Origin: Campylorhamphus procurvoides
Lineage: Eukaryota > Chordata > Aves > Passeriformes > Dendrocolaptidae
Assembly (NCBI GenBank): GCA_013396655.1
Contig: WBMV01000457.1
Span: 1 to 64,000, forward strand
DNA length: 64,000 nt
Reading direction: 5' to 3'
Below are positions 24,149 to 38,100 of the stretch, in pieces. How positions within the stretch are numbered: the first letter of the stretch is position 1; the number at the start of each line of letters is the position of its first letter. The position numbers were made by a program, and so were the translations under genes. The notes beneath the pieces were generated by a model. The model did not search any database. It was not told the origin of the DNA and was given only the letters and a program-made list of their open reading frames with translations.

Positions 24149-26382
24149 GAAAAATATTAAGTTGAACTTAGACTCTGATTACCATGATGTCATGGATCAG
24201 CAGAGAGGGCACAAGGAAGTGAAGCAATTTTTTTCAAAATTGTGCAACAGATCATTTATCACCAAGGTTCTTTCTGGTTAAAGGTCTGTATCCCCGTGAA
24301 TCCATGGCAGAGACAATATTATAAAGAAGAGTCTGCATGATGTCGTGCACATTTGCAGTCCATACTTGCACCAGTAATCATCAGCTGTCTTCTGTGCATG
24401 TTAATAATGAAATAAAGAAAGTTGGTTCCTTGTGAATACAACATTTTATTCTGACTTCTGTCCCTAAATAGATATCAGAATAGGGAGGCACAGCTCATCC
24501 CTAGAGGTGATGTGTGTTTGGTAAGGACATGGTCATCCACTCCCAGACAGAGCAAGTTCATCAAAGTTTCAGACCATCATGGCCTGGGCGATTGGACGCA
24601 CAATACATCCCACTTAAATCACGGCCCCCAAAATCTTGCAAGCTCTTCTAGACCCTACTGTGCAAGTCATCTTTGGAAATGCATTTTAACCTCCTCCAGC
24701 ACATCTCCTCTAAGTGGAAGATGTGTACGTAATGAAGTCCCTGTCTTTGTAAATAGTCCTGTGGGTCTCAGTATCAGAGAAGTTGAGGGTTCTTTGGTTT
24801 ATCTTGCCAATTCTGAGGCCTTCTTTTTAAGAATGATTCACACTAAGAGATTAATGTGGAATTAAAATTGAAGATACATGAAGGTATTGCACGATACATA
24901 TTTCTCATATGCACTGAAGTCAGTTGTAATCTCCTAATCTCCAATTTGCATGTGACTAGGCTTCAAGAGTGTTCCTGTCTGCCTATGCTATATCTTCTGC
25001 TTCAGTGCCTATTGCCAGGTACTTTTCAGAACTGATAGTGGCTTATCAATATTGAAAAGCAGCTCAAAGTGCTTAGGAAAATCTTCATCTTAGCAACCAT
25101 CCTTTTAAAGTTGTAAATGGTACTTGTTTTCCTTCATCTTGATAGCTATTAATAGCCATGCTTTTCATGACAACGGTATTGTTTGTGGGGTTATGAGATA
25201 TCATCTGCTCCTTCTCTTTCCTCCTCTCTTAAGCTATAATTTTCTGTCATACCATAATGGCTTGGCCTGGAAATAGCTTGTCATAAAATGAAAGATTTGT
25301 TGCTATTAAAAGAGCAGAAACAACTGTAAAAGAGCAAAAGTCAGATTTCAGTTAAATGTTTTTAAACAAATGAATAGGAAAAAAAGAGACCCTAAACAAT
25401 GCTTTCTTCAGATGTTTTGTTTCTCCAGCCTTTGTAAAGTCTGGGAAGATAAGGAGAGTCCTACAAATGGTTGTATCTTCAAATAGATTGTGTGGGTGGA
25501 TAAATACAGGGGAGTAGAGTGCATGATGGAAACGACATGGGCTTGGGTGTGTACTCAGAAGGAAAACAAATTTATTTTCTAGCAGAAAGCAATAAATAAA
25601 TACGATGGCTCATCATTACCTGCTTTAAGCTTGATTAAGCTAAATATATTTCCAGCAATCAATACTGCAGATCAAGAGAACTAAGTTTTCCTTTTGCCTG
25701 AGAAGGTTCTGCTGCCCTCAGTTGGTGTCAGGCATGAGGACAGGAGGGAGCCAGAGTCCAGCTACCACTCTCTCTGTCTTTGGTCTTCTCTTGGAGAGAG
25801 AGAAATGTGATAGCTATTTCTATGAGTGTTCTAATCCCAAGGGTTATTCTGCCACCAGAATACGCCAGAAGGTTCCACGTTATAGGTGTGGCATGTGATT
25901 AAACATCCCAGTGTGTGCCTTTTATTAGTCCCTGTAGGAGGAATGGGCAGACCCACAGCCCACCAGCTCTGTGTTAGTATGTATGTGTGTGTGTCCGACT
26001 CCCATGTGCTAGGGACATCCCCAAAACAGCAGTGACACACAGATCCTCTTTCTTTTGTATACAAGCAGAACATTGGGCCTAAAGTAGAGCATGTACAGCA
26101 CACAGACTTTAAATCTTCTCAGATTTATCAACTGAAGACCCAAGGGAGCAAACCAACCCATTTTCCTTAGTTACCCAAAAGCTGCGTCATTATAGCCAGT
26201 GAACTTAAAGCAGGGTCCAATCCTTCTAGCAGAAAGACAACTGAAGACCATAAATATTCCCAAGATGGTACATTTTTAATCAATATACCATATCAGGCAG
26301 TATTTCCTAGCAGTATCTCCTCAATTTTCTACAAGAAAACTCAATCAACATTGACAAAAAAATTGTCTGCAACTTCAACCTG
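24149..26382. other. Single-copy DNA, no gene recognised
   Basis: The 117-codon open frame at 24512-24865 has no domain and no splice or promoter context. A short GTAT/GT run lies near 25976-25994. Nothing else here is recognisable. Confidence 0.6.
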
Positions 26383-26509
26383 CCAGGCCAGGTTGGATGG
26401 AGCTCTGAGCAATCTGACCTAGTGAAAGGCTCCCTGCCCACGGTAGGGGTATTGTAGCTAGATGACCTCTAAAGTCCTCTCCAACCCAAAACATTCAACG
26501 ATTCTGTGG
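26383..26509 (+). mobile_element. CR1 LINE 3' tail
   Basis: CAGGCCAGGTTGGATGGAGC, then CTGAGCAATCTGACCTAGTG, CTCCCTGCCCACGGTAGGGG, GATGACCTCTAAAGTCCTCT and CCAACCCAAAACATTC ending ACGATTCTGTGG match the final ~125 bp of a plus-strand CR1. It includes the last ORF2 codons and the short 3' UTR. Everything 5' of this is missing. Confidence 0.95.
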
Positions 26510-29500
26510 TGTTTCAGTTATACTTACGGTGTACAAACAGAAATAAGCTTCTTATACTCCCTCTAGGCTTAAAATATGGTCTTATTCATTACCTTCAGGA
26601 TGAGCCTATACTTTTAAATCCTCTGAATAATTATTATTGTGGCTATGCTGATAATTTCTGGCGGTCCTACCCATAAAACCCATTGTTATGTGCCACATAT
26701 ATATGCCAAAATATTCTACTAGATGATGAGAAGAAAATTATTATAATTTTGATTTACTAGTTCTAGAGTAAACATCTGTAAACACATTACAAGATACACC
26801 TATTTTACAGATTCTGTGAATAGAAAAGATTCCCTGATTACCAGTTTTGTCTTCAGTTCTATTTGATGAATCACATTTAATTACAACATAATTAGGTAGC
26901 ACCTCTGGAAAAATATGCTATGTGATGGTTATAAAGAATGAAAACAAGTGCTCACACTGCAATTTTGAAATACATCATAACAATTCTTTTCATTAAATTT
27001 CTGTGCAAAGGATGTTTCTTATCTTAATTTTCAGTATCAATACCACAGTTCTAATATTATAGTTTCCAAAAAACTAATTTGAATCACAAAGTAAAGTCTG
27101 TGTTTACTTAAATCATCCCAGACCCATTTAACTTCAAACACTCAAGGAATCCCATTACACTACTCAATATAAAAAATTACAGAATTCTGTGCTTTCTAGA
27201 AGCTTTAGGCAACATTGGAGTCCTCTAGCATAATTCTGACTTAAAACAATATAGTATGTGGATTAACAGATACGTTTTAGTCTCTAGTGAATAGAAACAC
27301 TGTTAAAAAATATCTGCATTTACATTATTGCAGCTTCTAGTGACTTGAGGTATAATCAGGGCCCCATGTGATTGAAATGCATCAGCATAAAAGAAAAGCA
27401 AAACCAAAAAATGTCCTTCCTGGATTTATATAGAAAGAAGACAAACAAGCAGAGAGGATTTATGAGGCAGAAATCTCAACATAGCTTTTTTTTCTTGGCC
27501 TGATGACTACACAGTGAAAGCAATAACAATACCTGTGGATAGTTCAGTAACCCCACCTCCACAGGAGCAAGCACCTCTGGAGCAGCTAGGTCCACCCTTA
27601 GCTATAAAACATCTTCCCTATTGGCAGTGCATGTTTTTTGCTGACAGGTGAGCTGCCTTTTCCTCAGGGTTGCATTAGGCAGTCCAGCCAACCTCAGGAT
27701 GGTGCCAGCATGCTGAGAGATCTGCTATAGGGACTCACATTACACACATTGTCTGGATTGCTGTGGTCAATCTGGACAGGCTGTGTGGGCCTGAGTCATT
27801 GCTTTGTTACTTAGACTTTACCTGGTTCTATTTTACTAAAACTTATTAGGAACTAAGGCTCTCTATAAGCTTTTTGTTTCCTGCTGTATCTTTCAGTAAC
27901 ATCCAAGATGGTGGGTCAGGCTGAGGAAGTCATCAAGAAAACATTCTCAGAAATCAGAACAGATTTGGGTATTATTTTGTACATTGTTGAAATGGTCCTA
28001 TTATTTGTCTACCTGCCCACAGTTCCCTTTAGAGAGGACTAGTCAGCTCTTAAAATGTCATTGGTTGGTTTAAAAGACACTGGGTCTTAAAATTACATGT
28101 TGAGTCTCAGTTAATTTATGCACAGAATTTTTAACCCATGGAATTAACAACTTGGCATGTTTCTCTACCTCAAAAGGCTAAACATATGGGAAGTTTTGTT
28201 GTCTTTTTCTTCCAATTTCTGGGATTCTTTAGTACAAGTTTGATTTCTTCCATATCACAGGATACCATGAGGTACCTTTCCAGGTAAAAATGGCAGGTAC
28301 TTTAAAGTGCAGTAGGAGTCATGAAGGTTACCAGTGTTACAGAGTGAACAGCAAGGAAGAAAAGCAAGCTGGCTAAACACTCACCCTACCAAGCATGACA
28401 TATTTTCTTCTGTGATCTTTCCTATACACAAGCAATTGGGATACTACAGGAGGCTGCACTATGTTGTTGCAAGTCCAGTTATGGGACAACCAAGAACCTT
28501 CCAGACAGCTCCTGTGAAAAGCTTCTGTACCAAAAATGAGCTGTCTAGTCTACCTAGTTACAGTTCTAGAGCAGAAAGAGTCCCAACCAAAACTTTTTGG
28601 GCTAAGGGGTGCTTCCAGGTTTCTGGGATACTTTGGATGCTGCAGTGAAGACATTTTTTAAGCCCACAGGACCTTCAGAAGATCAAGCAGCTGTACACCT
28701 GAACCAAGCCTCCAGGGCAGTTACTCAAGGAAATAAACCAAAGGCAAGACCATCCACCTAAATGTGAAATTTCTCTTCAAGATGTAACCTAAAGGAAAAC
28801 TAACTCAAGAAATCCAAGGATTTTTTTTCTTTTCTCACTGTGCAATTCACAGTATGAGCCAGTGCCAGGAGGTCACCCAGTGCCAAAGGCCTCAGTCAAC
28901 CAAGCTATGCATGTCTCAGAAGGGTTGGTGCACAGCATTATTTTCAATAAACTCACAGGTGCTGAAAAAAGGCCTAAATATTGCCTACATTTCACAAGGA
29001 GCATAAAGATATGCTTTTATGGACTTCTGTATAATTTTAAACAGATTAAAATTGTAAAGGTTCTTAGAGATGAAAACAGTAAGAAGAAAATGAGGCATGT
29101 GTAATACTAAAATTTTTATTGCATTATAAGAAACTCAGTAGTAGGTTGACTTTAAGTATCTTGGGCTCAAGTGAACATAAATGTGTTGTTTATCTTTTGC
29201 AATTACCTGGTTTTACTACTGTTTTGCTTAAAACATCTTATTGTCAAACTCCTGTCAGAGAAATGTTACCTAAAAATCAAAAATGTTTAAGTTAGGCATG
29301 ATAGTCAACTGAGAGCATAACAGAATCAGTTATGAATGTGAAATTATATTTTTCAAATTTTAACAGAAATTAATAACGTCAACAGGGAAGAGAGAATATA
29401 GAATTGGGTTTTAAAAATATTTTTTATCTTGTTTGAAATTATTGAAAATTTTCTGACATGATCACAGAAATATTTCTGGAAAAAAGTATTGACAATTTTA

Positions 29501-31437
29501 TTCTGGAGAATGACTCCAAGATAAAATGCTGAGATCTATATAGTGCGGAATATAATTATGGTAGAGGAAGGAAATCATCACAGCCATGAAAAAGAAATAT
29601 AAGCTGCTTTGATGAATTTAATAACTTCATCCCCAGTAAGTTGATGATATTTCTCATCACCATTAACAGGAGCTATGCTCATAGTGCGAGTAAATTTAAA
29701 CAAGTTAATTTTATACCTCTCAGTGCAGGAAGATGATTTTAGGATGAAGGATGAAGATTGCTAAGATATTTGTCTTCAGATGTAGACATCTATTTAGTGC
29801 TTGTGTAAAAGCTACTAGTTTCTTTCCTTTGTAACCTTTCTGCCAAGCCAAATATTTGTAAACAGCTACTCTGTATTCCAGCCTAAGACTCAGAATATTG
29901 TATCATAGACTTGAGTCTACCTAGGAAGAAGGTTGTTAGGTTTTGGTCTGCAACAAAACAAGACTTGAATGAACAAAGTTGTTTTAGAAGGTAATATGCC
30001 ACCACTTTGGAAAGACCAGCCCCACTGATCTTACAAGACTGGCCTGAGGAATCATCTTGCACCACCTCCACATCTATACATTCAGTAGGCTTCTGTGCTT
30101 CACTAACAGCTTTTCAGTATCTTGATGTGAGTTCTCTTTTTGTTTGTTACCACAGCACACGTAATTCTGGTCAGATTTACTGCAGCTGGGAAAACAAAAG
30201 TTATTCAGAGTTCATTATCACACTGGAGACACATTAGTCTTTCATTATGTTTAAATGGCACCTATCTTTCTCATGATTACTTCTGCCAATAGCTTAAAAA
30301 ATAATTTCTTTAACTGGAAAAAGTTCCACAAATCATAAAAGTTTCAAACTACACTACAACAGACTCCTACCCTCTCTTCAATTTTAACAATTTCAACGCA
30401 ATAGATATCCAAGAACACCACACCCAAGAACTCAGAGGCAAACAGAGAGTTCTGGGCCAGATTTTTCCCAGGTGGAAGAAAAGCAGTGCCAGTGTTTTAG
30501 CTTTGTGGCTGTGTTCTTCAAAAGATTTTTTTTCAGGAATGTTAGCTCTTTATGAGTCATTTTAATCCCTGCTGCAACTTCTGTTAAAATACAAAGGAAA
30601 CCCCTACCTTACATCATGCAAAAATCACACTCAATATTCTGCAGGTGTTAAATATACTATATGACATAAGTCAGTGGTGATCTATGTAGAGCAATACCTG
30701 GTCCCAAGGTAAGAAAATATATTGTGGTTTATTTTCAGATAAGTAGCAAATACACCAGGAAATAAAATGACTAGACAGTGCTTAACTGCATAAAACCTAG
30801 AATGAAATTTTAACAAGGTAAAGGTTAATTGGAAAACATACCTTTTCTATCTAACCTTCCAAATTTAATTAAATATCACAAAACCAGCAAAGACTCAGTA
30901 TGCATTGCTAAATCAACACCAGTCTGATTAAAATGAATCATTCTTGAGCTCAGTTCTGCTTTCATTTTTTTGAAGTAACTCCTCTGTAGCCAGCTGTCTT
31001 TCACTACCAATAAATCTCTTCCTTTTTCTGAAAGCTCTCAGGTATATCACCCAACCTGTCTTTACAAGAAAAGAGTGGAGCCTGATCCAAGCTGGGAGTT
31101 CAAACCTCCTTATTTGCATCTGGATGTCAAATGGAACAGAAATAGCCTTTGCAGTTTGCCTTGGGTCCTAAGGGGGAAGAAGTAAGAACAGTATTTTTCA
31201 TCAGCCAAGCTGCAGTGTTCCTAGTCTTTTTAAGATGAGGGAAATGAAAGCACTTGCAGCAGCTAGGAGAAAAATCTTTCATACTGTCTTTCTTTGGTGT
31301 TTAATAATGCCTTACTGGAGAGTGAAGTTCTGTGATTTGGGGAATTTAGAGATTTCGTTCTGTCTGTTTTAAATTACCACATTAAAGTACAAAGTAATAA
31401 AACATAGGAGTTGCAATAAAAGTCACATCAAAATTTA

Positions 31438-31470
31438 AAAAAAAAAACCACACCACAACAACAGAAAAAA
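31438..31470. repeat. A-run followed by ACC/AAC repeats
   Basis: AAAAAAAAAACCACACCACAACAACAG followed by another A-run. Low-complexity sequence of the same flavour as at 2021-2087 and 49698-49745. Confidence 0.6.
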
Positions 31471-32804
31471 CTACATGAATTCCATAAAGAGTGAATAGAA
31501 GATGTTACAAGATTGCATGAATATTTGTTTACTCCAATTTTCCAAAACCAAATATCTGGTATTCTAATGTGTTCCACAGAGATTTTTAATTTCCAAGAGC
31601 TTTGTTTTTCCACAAAGAAGTTTCCACCAAAGAATTTACCACCCAGCTTTAGTACCATTTTAGAGATAAATTATAATTTTTCTATGACCAAATAAACTGC
31701 ATCAGAATTTGTACTTGCCTCTAGCATTAACCTTGAAAATACCTCTGCACATCTTTTACAATCACATTCCAATTTCCATCTCTCTCCTTTCCCAAGGTCT
31801 GCAGAAGAAGTAACTTACAGTAACTATTTACACCAGGGCAGAGTGATGTCCATATTACTGTGACCACTGTGAAGTTAATGAAGGTCTGAGCCAAAGGTCC
31901 ACTCCAATCCCCAGTACATTTTAACTGCTTCTAAACTACCAGCTTGTGAGAGAAACTGTGTAGCAGAAACTACAGTCACTTGCACTATAGATAATTACCA
32001 AATGTGGCCTAGACCTTGTATTTCTCTTCTCTGTCCCTCTGAACACAAACAAGAGTCATGCTTTGATTCCCAAAGCTGAGCTGGAGAAATTGAAGGAGTC
32101 AGAGCAGCAGCTTAGCAGTACATATAGAAAAGCTTGATTTGTACAGACAAGTAAATTAAATATGGCAGTACCACTCTATGACACCAAAACAGAATGCCAT
32201 GGACCAGTCCATGTCCATACTACTAAATTCCCTTCCCTTCCCAAACAGGATAACTGTGTCAAGACTGCCTGTTAGGATGGGTCCCTTTTGCTAATACTTG
32301 AACAAGGCCCCAGTGTGGGTTGAGAGATGACTGACAAGGGCAAAACCACTCCATGGATCACCATGAGATGTCACCAGTGTATTTGGTTAGTTTCCAAGCC
32401 CCAGGAACATTCCTTGCAGCCACTTGATTTACTCGTATGGTTACAGTGATAGCAGCATTCAACAAGGCTTGGAGAGTTTCAAAGAGGCAAGAAGACATGC
32501 AGGTATCTGTTTAGATAAAATACTCAGCAAAATGCAGTAGCATTTTGAAAGAAAGCTCTGGAACCACTAGGCTAGGCTGTTGCAGGTCCACAGCCAAGTC
32601 ACAGCATAGGAAAAATTTTTCACAAGTTGTCACAAAAGGAACTTTAGCTGAATTCATCCTGTTTTGGTTTTATCCATGTTCAATATATACATGCATCCTT
32701 TAAATGAATCAGGAACTACCTTCTTCACTTTAGAAAAAATGTTATATTTAGCTGCTCACTCATTTCACTAAGCTTCTCACCAGTGAAAAACTGCAGAGGG
32801 TTTA

Positions 32805-32816
32805 TTTTTTTTTTTT
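32805..32816. repeat. 12-base T homopolymer
   Basis: A run of twelve T following TTTA. It may be the remnant of an A-tail of a minus-strand insertion, but no element is visible beside it. Confidence 0.7.
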
Positions 32817-33267
32817 AATTTCTGGTACAAGGAGTTCTTTAAGTATTGTCAGAGCCTTTCTCTCTGTCATCCCATCTCTATTCATGATTTTAACCACACA
32901 CCTAATGAGGTTGAGATTCACCTAAAAAATTCTCCTGGCAGCTGTCAAGCGTTCCTTGTTCCTTTTCTTTTAGCTCATCTGAATTCTCCCAGCTGCACTA
33001 TTCCTACAGTGAAGTTCCCTCATGACATGCTGACTCTATGATTGACAGGCAGCATACACACACCAAACAGAATGTCAAAGAACACGACATGATAAAACCA
33101 AACACAGCTTAATACAGTTATGATAATGCCAAACTGATTAAAATTCTCTGAACCTTTGACAGACTAGCCATGTACTATATGTCTTTCAAAACTCTGCATC
33201 TGTCTAGAAAAAGCTAGTTTCTCTGGCCCTTGAAGGAGATAAACACCATTTGCATTTTAGGCTGGGT

Positions 33268-33289
33268 CTAAACTAAAGCTAAACTAAAG
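33268..33289. repeat. 11-bp direct tandem duplication
   Basis: CTAAACTAAAG occurs twice in succession. A similar 9-10 bp duplication (ATTTCATTG) sits at 33342-33360. Both look like replication slippage. Confidence 0.8.
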
Positions 33290-35172
33290 GTTTTTGTTGA
33301 TGAGAGATGCTTATTGAGATCTTTCAGACTTACCTGTTTGTATTTCATTGCATTTCATTGTGTGATGTGAAGGCTACTCAAATAACAGGGGGTTTTTAGA
33401 GTCTGTTAAATGATAAAGATCTGACATATTTTTATAGTTGAAATCTGCAAGGTCTGTAGTCATTTTTGCAGAAAATAACTGTGCTAAATAATATTTTCTA
33501 GAAGATAATTCTTCAAAACTTATTTGCAGAAGAAATTATTCCAGATTTTCTTGTTTTTCAAGCAGAGAGAAGGCAACTAAAAGATTACTTCAGCAGGAAA
33601 CACAAAACACTGAAAAAAATAGTTAAGGAAACAATTCCTAAACAACTCACAGACTAAAAATTATTCACTCAAGCAAAAGTATTTTTTTCCAGAGACAAGT
33701 ATTATGGCATAGCCACAGCTTTGCATGCTGCTACATAAGTGGTTTTCCTACATAGTAAGCCACCACGCATCACAAAGAATGTTTGCTATTTCTGCCACTC
33801 TTCTTTGGACACATCTGAGTTGACATTTTTGGGACACAACTCTATTTAGCAACTTTATGGCCCAAAGATGCACTTAATGTGGGGGTAGGGGAGCTTTCTC
33901 ATTCCAAAGTGTCTGAAATAAGGCTGTGTTACAGCCTGTCACAGAGGTGCTTTGCAGCATGGAACTATGAGGCATGTCCACCAATGCACCAAAAAGGCAC
34001 CTGAGAGATTTGGGAAGGCATAGCCTGCTGAGGGAACCATGGAGGCATGGGTGGTGGCACCCAAAACCCAATGCTGGTCATGGTGTTTTCTGTCCTCTGA
34101 GCCATACTCAAAAGATATTTCAGAAAGGGCCAGCCAGCACAGAACAAAACATTTAGGGGTGCATGCAGGGGTCATAACCAGTCTGAATCATAAGTAGTGC
34201 AGTGTTTGAACATCTCTAGCAGCACAGAAAGAGTCTGAGAACTCAAAAGTTCACTGGCCTTTGCAGGAAAAGGCCACTTTGTGCTACCCGTGCGCAACAG
34301 CAGCAGCAGGAGCAACCAGCTTACTATCAGCATTTTGACAAGGTTTGAGCTTTAACTGGTGTCTTTTGAAATAGTCTATCATCAGCTTCATTGTTGCCAA
34401 CACCACCTTTTATGCCAAAATTACTCTTGCATCCTCTCTGTCTGCTTTTCTTTGAAAATCTGAGAAAGCATTTGTGTGCCCAAAGCTTTTTAAATCTTAC
34501 TGGCTACATGATAGGTATTAGTTAATAATAAACTAAATTACCTCCATCTACATTCTAGTTCTGACTTTTATCCATAGACTGTCATGGCTAGAGCAAATTA
34601 TCAAGTCCAGCTAAGCTAATGCCTTTGCTCATGAACTCTCTTGCAATAAACATTGGCTTTTGCACTGTTGACAGTAAAAATACTGCACCTCTGAAACAAA
34701 AATTTAAAGAAAAAAAAAGACAAAAACCTCATAGCCTACTACTTGAGAATAAATTTTTCATCCAAAATCAGAATCTTTTTTCTTGAAATGTTGAATATAG
34801 TAGCTTTCAATCAAGCCAAACTGAACTTCCTTATATCATTTAGCAAAATATAAACTTTCTGTTATGAGACAGTTCACACTTCCACTATTTTTACTATGAT
34901 ATCTCAAGGGAAATATCCAAAATTCTCTGTCATCCAAACTGTCTGTCAGGACAACCTCATCCACGTGGGAGCACAGCACTGACCTTCACTGTCTTCTCAC
35001 AGCATTTTATCAACATAAAATCTGAGTTAGTCACTCCCCAAAAGGCAACTAAGAGGCCCTGTACAAGTTTCAGTAAACTATTAAAGGACTGTTTAAATAT
35101 TGAGACAAGCCAAAAGGAGATAGTGTACTTGGAAATTAAAAAATATAACTTTTTTGATATATAAAAATACTT

Positions 35173-35198
35173 TTTAATCTAGACTTTTCTAGATTAAA
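35173..35198. repeat. Perfect 11-bp inverted repeat (hairpin)
   Basis: TTTAATCTAGA at 35173-35183 and its exact reverse complement TCTAGATTAAA at 35188-35198 flank the four-base loop CTTT. It lies in very AT-rich DNA. It could fold as a stem-loop but lacks the long paired stem of a microRNA precursor and is not GC-rich like a bacterial terminator. Function is unknown and it may be chance. Confidence 0.85.
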
Positions 35199-38100
35199 TA
35201 AATCTGCTAAACGAAAACCATAAGTGCATTTTTTAGCTTGAAGGTATTTCTTTGCTTGTTTTACTAAACATGGATTTTACCATACGTGACATTACTAAGG
35301 ATGACTTTTACCTGAAAAAATTCCACTGAATGAAAAAAAAAAGTCTTTGTTGCTAACACTGTATGAAAAATTGGTCACACCAATATATAGCTGTCTGCAG
35401 TATTGCTTAGATACCATCCATCTCCCTACCCCAGAGTCTATGGTTAGTTTCTCATTCTTCCCATCACACTTGGTCATTACTGCTGCTTTTACCTTAGAAA
35501 CATTTAGAAGATTCATCTTTATTCTTTACCATGCTGAGCCACTTACTCAGAACACAGCAGTTTCCAGAGCTATTCCTTAATTACGCTCATTGCAAAAATA
35601 ATGGCTTAATTTGATAAATACCTTTAATTTGAAACTTTCATGTCTCAATATCTGCACCAAGAGTAAAATGCAGAAATCCCACTGACAACCATGGAAGTAA
35701 CACATTTAACAATACACCTCTGCAATGAGATTTTTTTTTCTTTGTTCATTACTGTGTCTTAATTTCTCCTTTGGGGTCTAGTGAAAGAAAAGAAAAATAA
35801 TGCTGAGAGAGGTTCAATACACAGGCATGGTATGAAGTCACAGACTGTGCTTGCTATATAAAAGGAAATTTTCAAGATAAAGAAGTAAAACAGTGGGGAC
35901 AATGAGAGCATCCCTTATAGATTCATTGTAGAAATTTGCAACCAGAATCCTATTCAAATGAAAACCAAGCTCAGTACAAGGAAAGTGCTGCCTAAGAGAC
36001 CTAGAAAAGATTAAAGCAGATTAGCTAATACTAGCTGAAGTGGCAGTATTTTGAAATCAGTTTGGTTATTCTTGACTTGTGCCTTTAATAGGTAATGTTC
36101 ACATTTGTTCTTTCTTGCAATCTGAGTTACACAAATTGCTATGCAAGCACAAGATAATGTTTTCAAAAAGGCTCATTGGCACATTCATCTATAAGACTGT
36201 AATCATCCTGAAGATCAGATTTTTATTTTTTTCATTAAGCAGTGAATGTCCGCTCCTTTGGGCATAGAAGGTGTCATCAACTTTATGCAAGCTTTGCTGA
36301 CTCATATAAACATCTACACTTGTAACTATTCATTTTCTTAGAGCTACAGCATATTATGTACTAAAGGAGAACAGAACTAAGCAAAATCATTTGGAAAACA
36401 TATTTTAAATTTATATTACTTCTGCTGAGAGGATTAATTTAACTTGCTAGAGATAGAATATATATTAAGCCATTAATGTTTATAACTCTAGAGACACAAA
36501 ATAACTCATTTTACACCACCTATCATTACCACACTAGTTTTGTTTGTATGTGCTGAAAACATTCTGTTACCTGACTGCTGAGAGCACCCTGAAATCTTTA
36601 AGCAGCTTTATGTTCAAGGGCAAAAATATTTTGTGAGCTTGAATTTCTTTAACATTTGATAAAAATTAATGTTTTGTTTATTAGTTGCACAACACACACT
36701 TACTGAAAACAAACAGCAACTTCCTTTTCTAAGGATGTATGCTCTTACCTGTTTTGATGGCAAGGTATGTAGATAGATTGTCTGAACTTAAGCTACTCTT
36801 TCAAAGTCTTAGCTGCTCAAGCATCAAATCTGAAGCAGCTCCCTCATTTACTCAATGCCTCCCAAGGGTATCACAGGAGGACAACTCTCCTTTTCTGCAG
36901 TGTAACACCAAGGGCAGACAGTATGGGTCATTTTGGTAGTCCCTCTTTTCTTCCCAAGACATGTGGGCAGCAAAGAAACATAGTAAAAGAGAGAAAAACT
37001 GTATCATAGTAGAAGGATCAGGAAAAAAAACCCATGGGATTCAGTATGGGGAGAGCTTTAAAATGTTGAAATAGAATATTTTATAAAGAGACATCCCTTG
37101 ATAAATAATTTTTCTATTTCTTTGTCCTTGAAAATGGACATAGACAAAATCTACCCCTCTGTGGGAGAGATGATAAACTGAATTCCATGTAAATTGATAG
37201 ATGGCTGAGTTAAGCATGTATGCATAGATTTATTGATGTGGTTTCCACTACTTATTAAACGAACTTTCACTAAGTCTTGAAAGTAAAGCTTTGGAATTAC
37301 ATACTATCACCTTCTGCACAAAAGGTGATCAGTGGTCCTGGTTAAGGACTGAAGAAAAGGAGTTACTGAGCTGACCTTGTCAAAGGCAGAATAGGTCCGA
37401 TTTTATTTTTTTTTAATGGTATTGAACTCATTCATATTTATCATTTTAAAGTATGTTAGAAAAACTTTAAGTGCATTTAAGCGGTTCAGGGAAATGGTAG
37501 TGGAATACTGAGCCATCTCTTTTTAAGATCATCAGAACAAAATTAGCATGGATGAACCTATATTCCTCACAGCTACACAAATTAAGCTGACAGCCTCCAT
37601 CTTTTACAAGTGGGCTCCCTTCTGTGAGCACTGGTAGTGAATAGAAACATCTGGTAACCATGAACATTGTCTCACCTGAATTCCAGCTTTTATGCTATTA
37701 TTTCGATAGTTCTTTATATGACAGCGCACTGTAATTTTTTTATATTTTCATAGCTTAATGATTATAATACAATAAAAATATCTAGATTTTCACTGCCAAG
37801 AAAATTTAAACTGATACTAGTGTTTGTTCTTTGCACACTCCTAATTATAACCTCACTGGACGAGAATCCAGCACTTATATGCCTAAAAGAATAGTTATTC
37901 TAGCAGGAAACATCTATTAAAATGGTTAAATGCAATTTTAAATATTTTCTGTGGAAGGATTCTTAATATTACACAAGTTCAATAAAATGTCATCAAGTAT
38001 GAGAAGTACATTTTAAACTTTCAGCAGTAATTTCACTGCATCTGCACACCAGTCAAATAAAATTAAATTATAAACACTGCAGGAACAACTTTCCAATTTT

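Noticed and set aside
27590..27900. TATA-like AGCTATAAAACATC and CTCTATAAGC near a GC-richer stretch, considered as an LTR or promoter
   Set aside because: No LTR-type termini, polyadenylation arrangement or following gene could be recognised.
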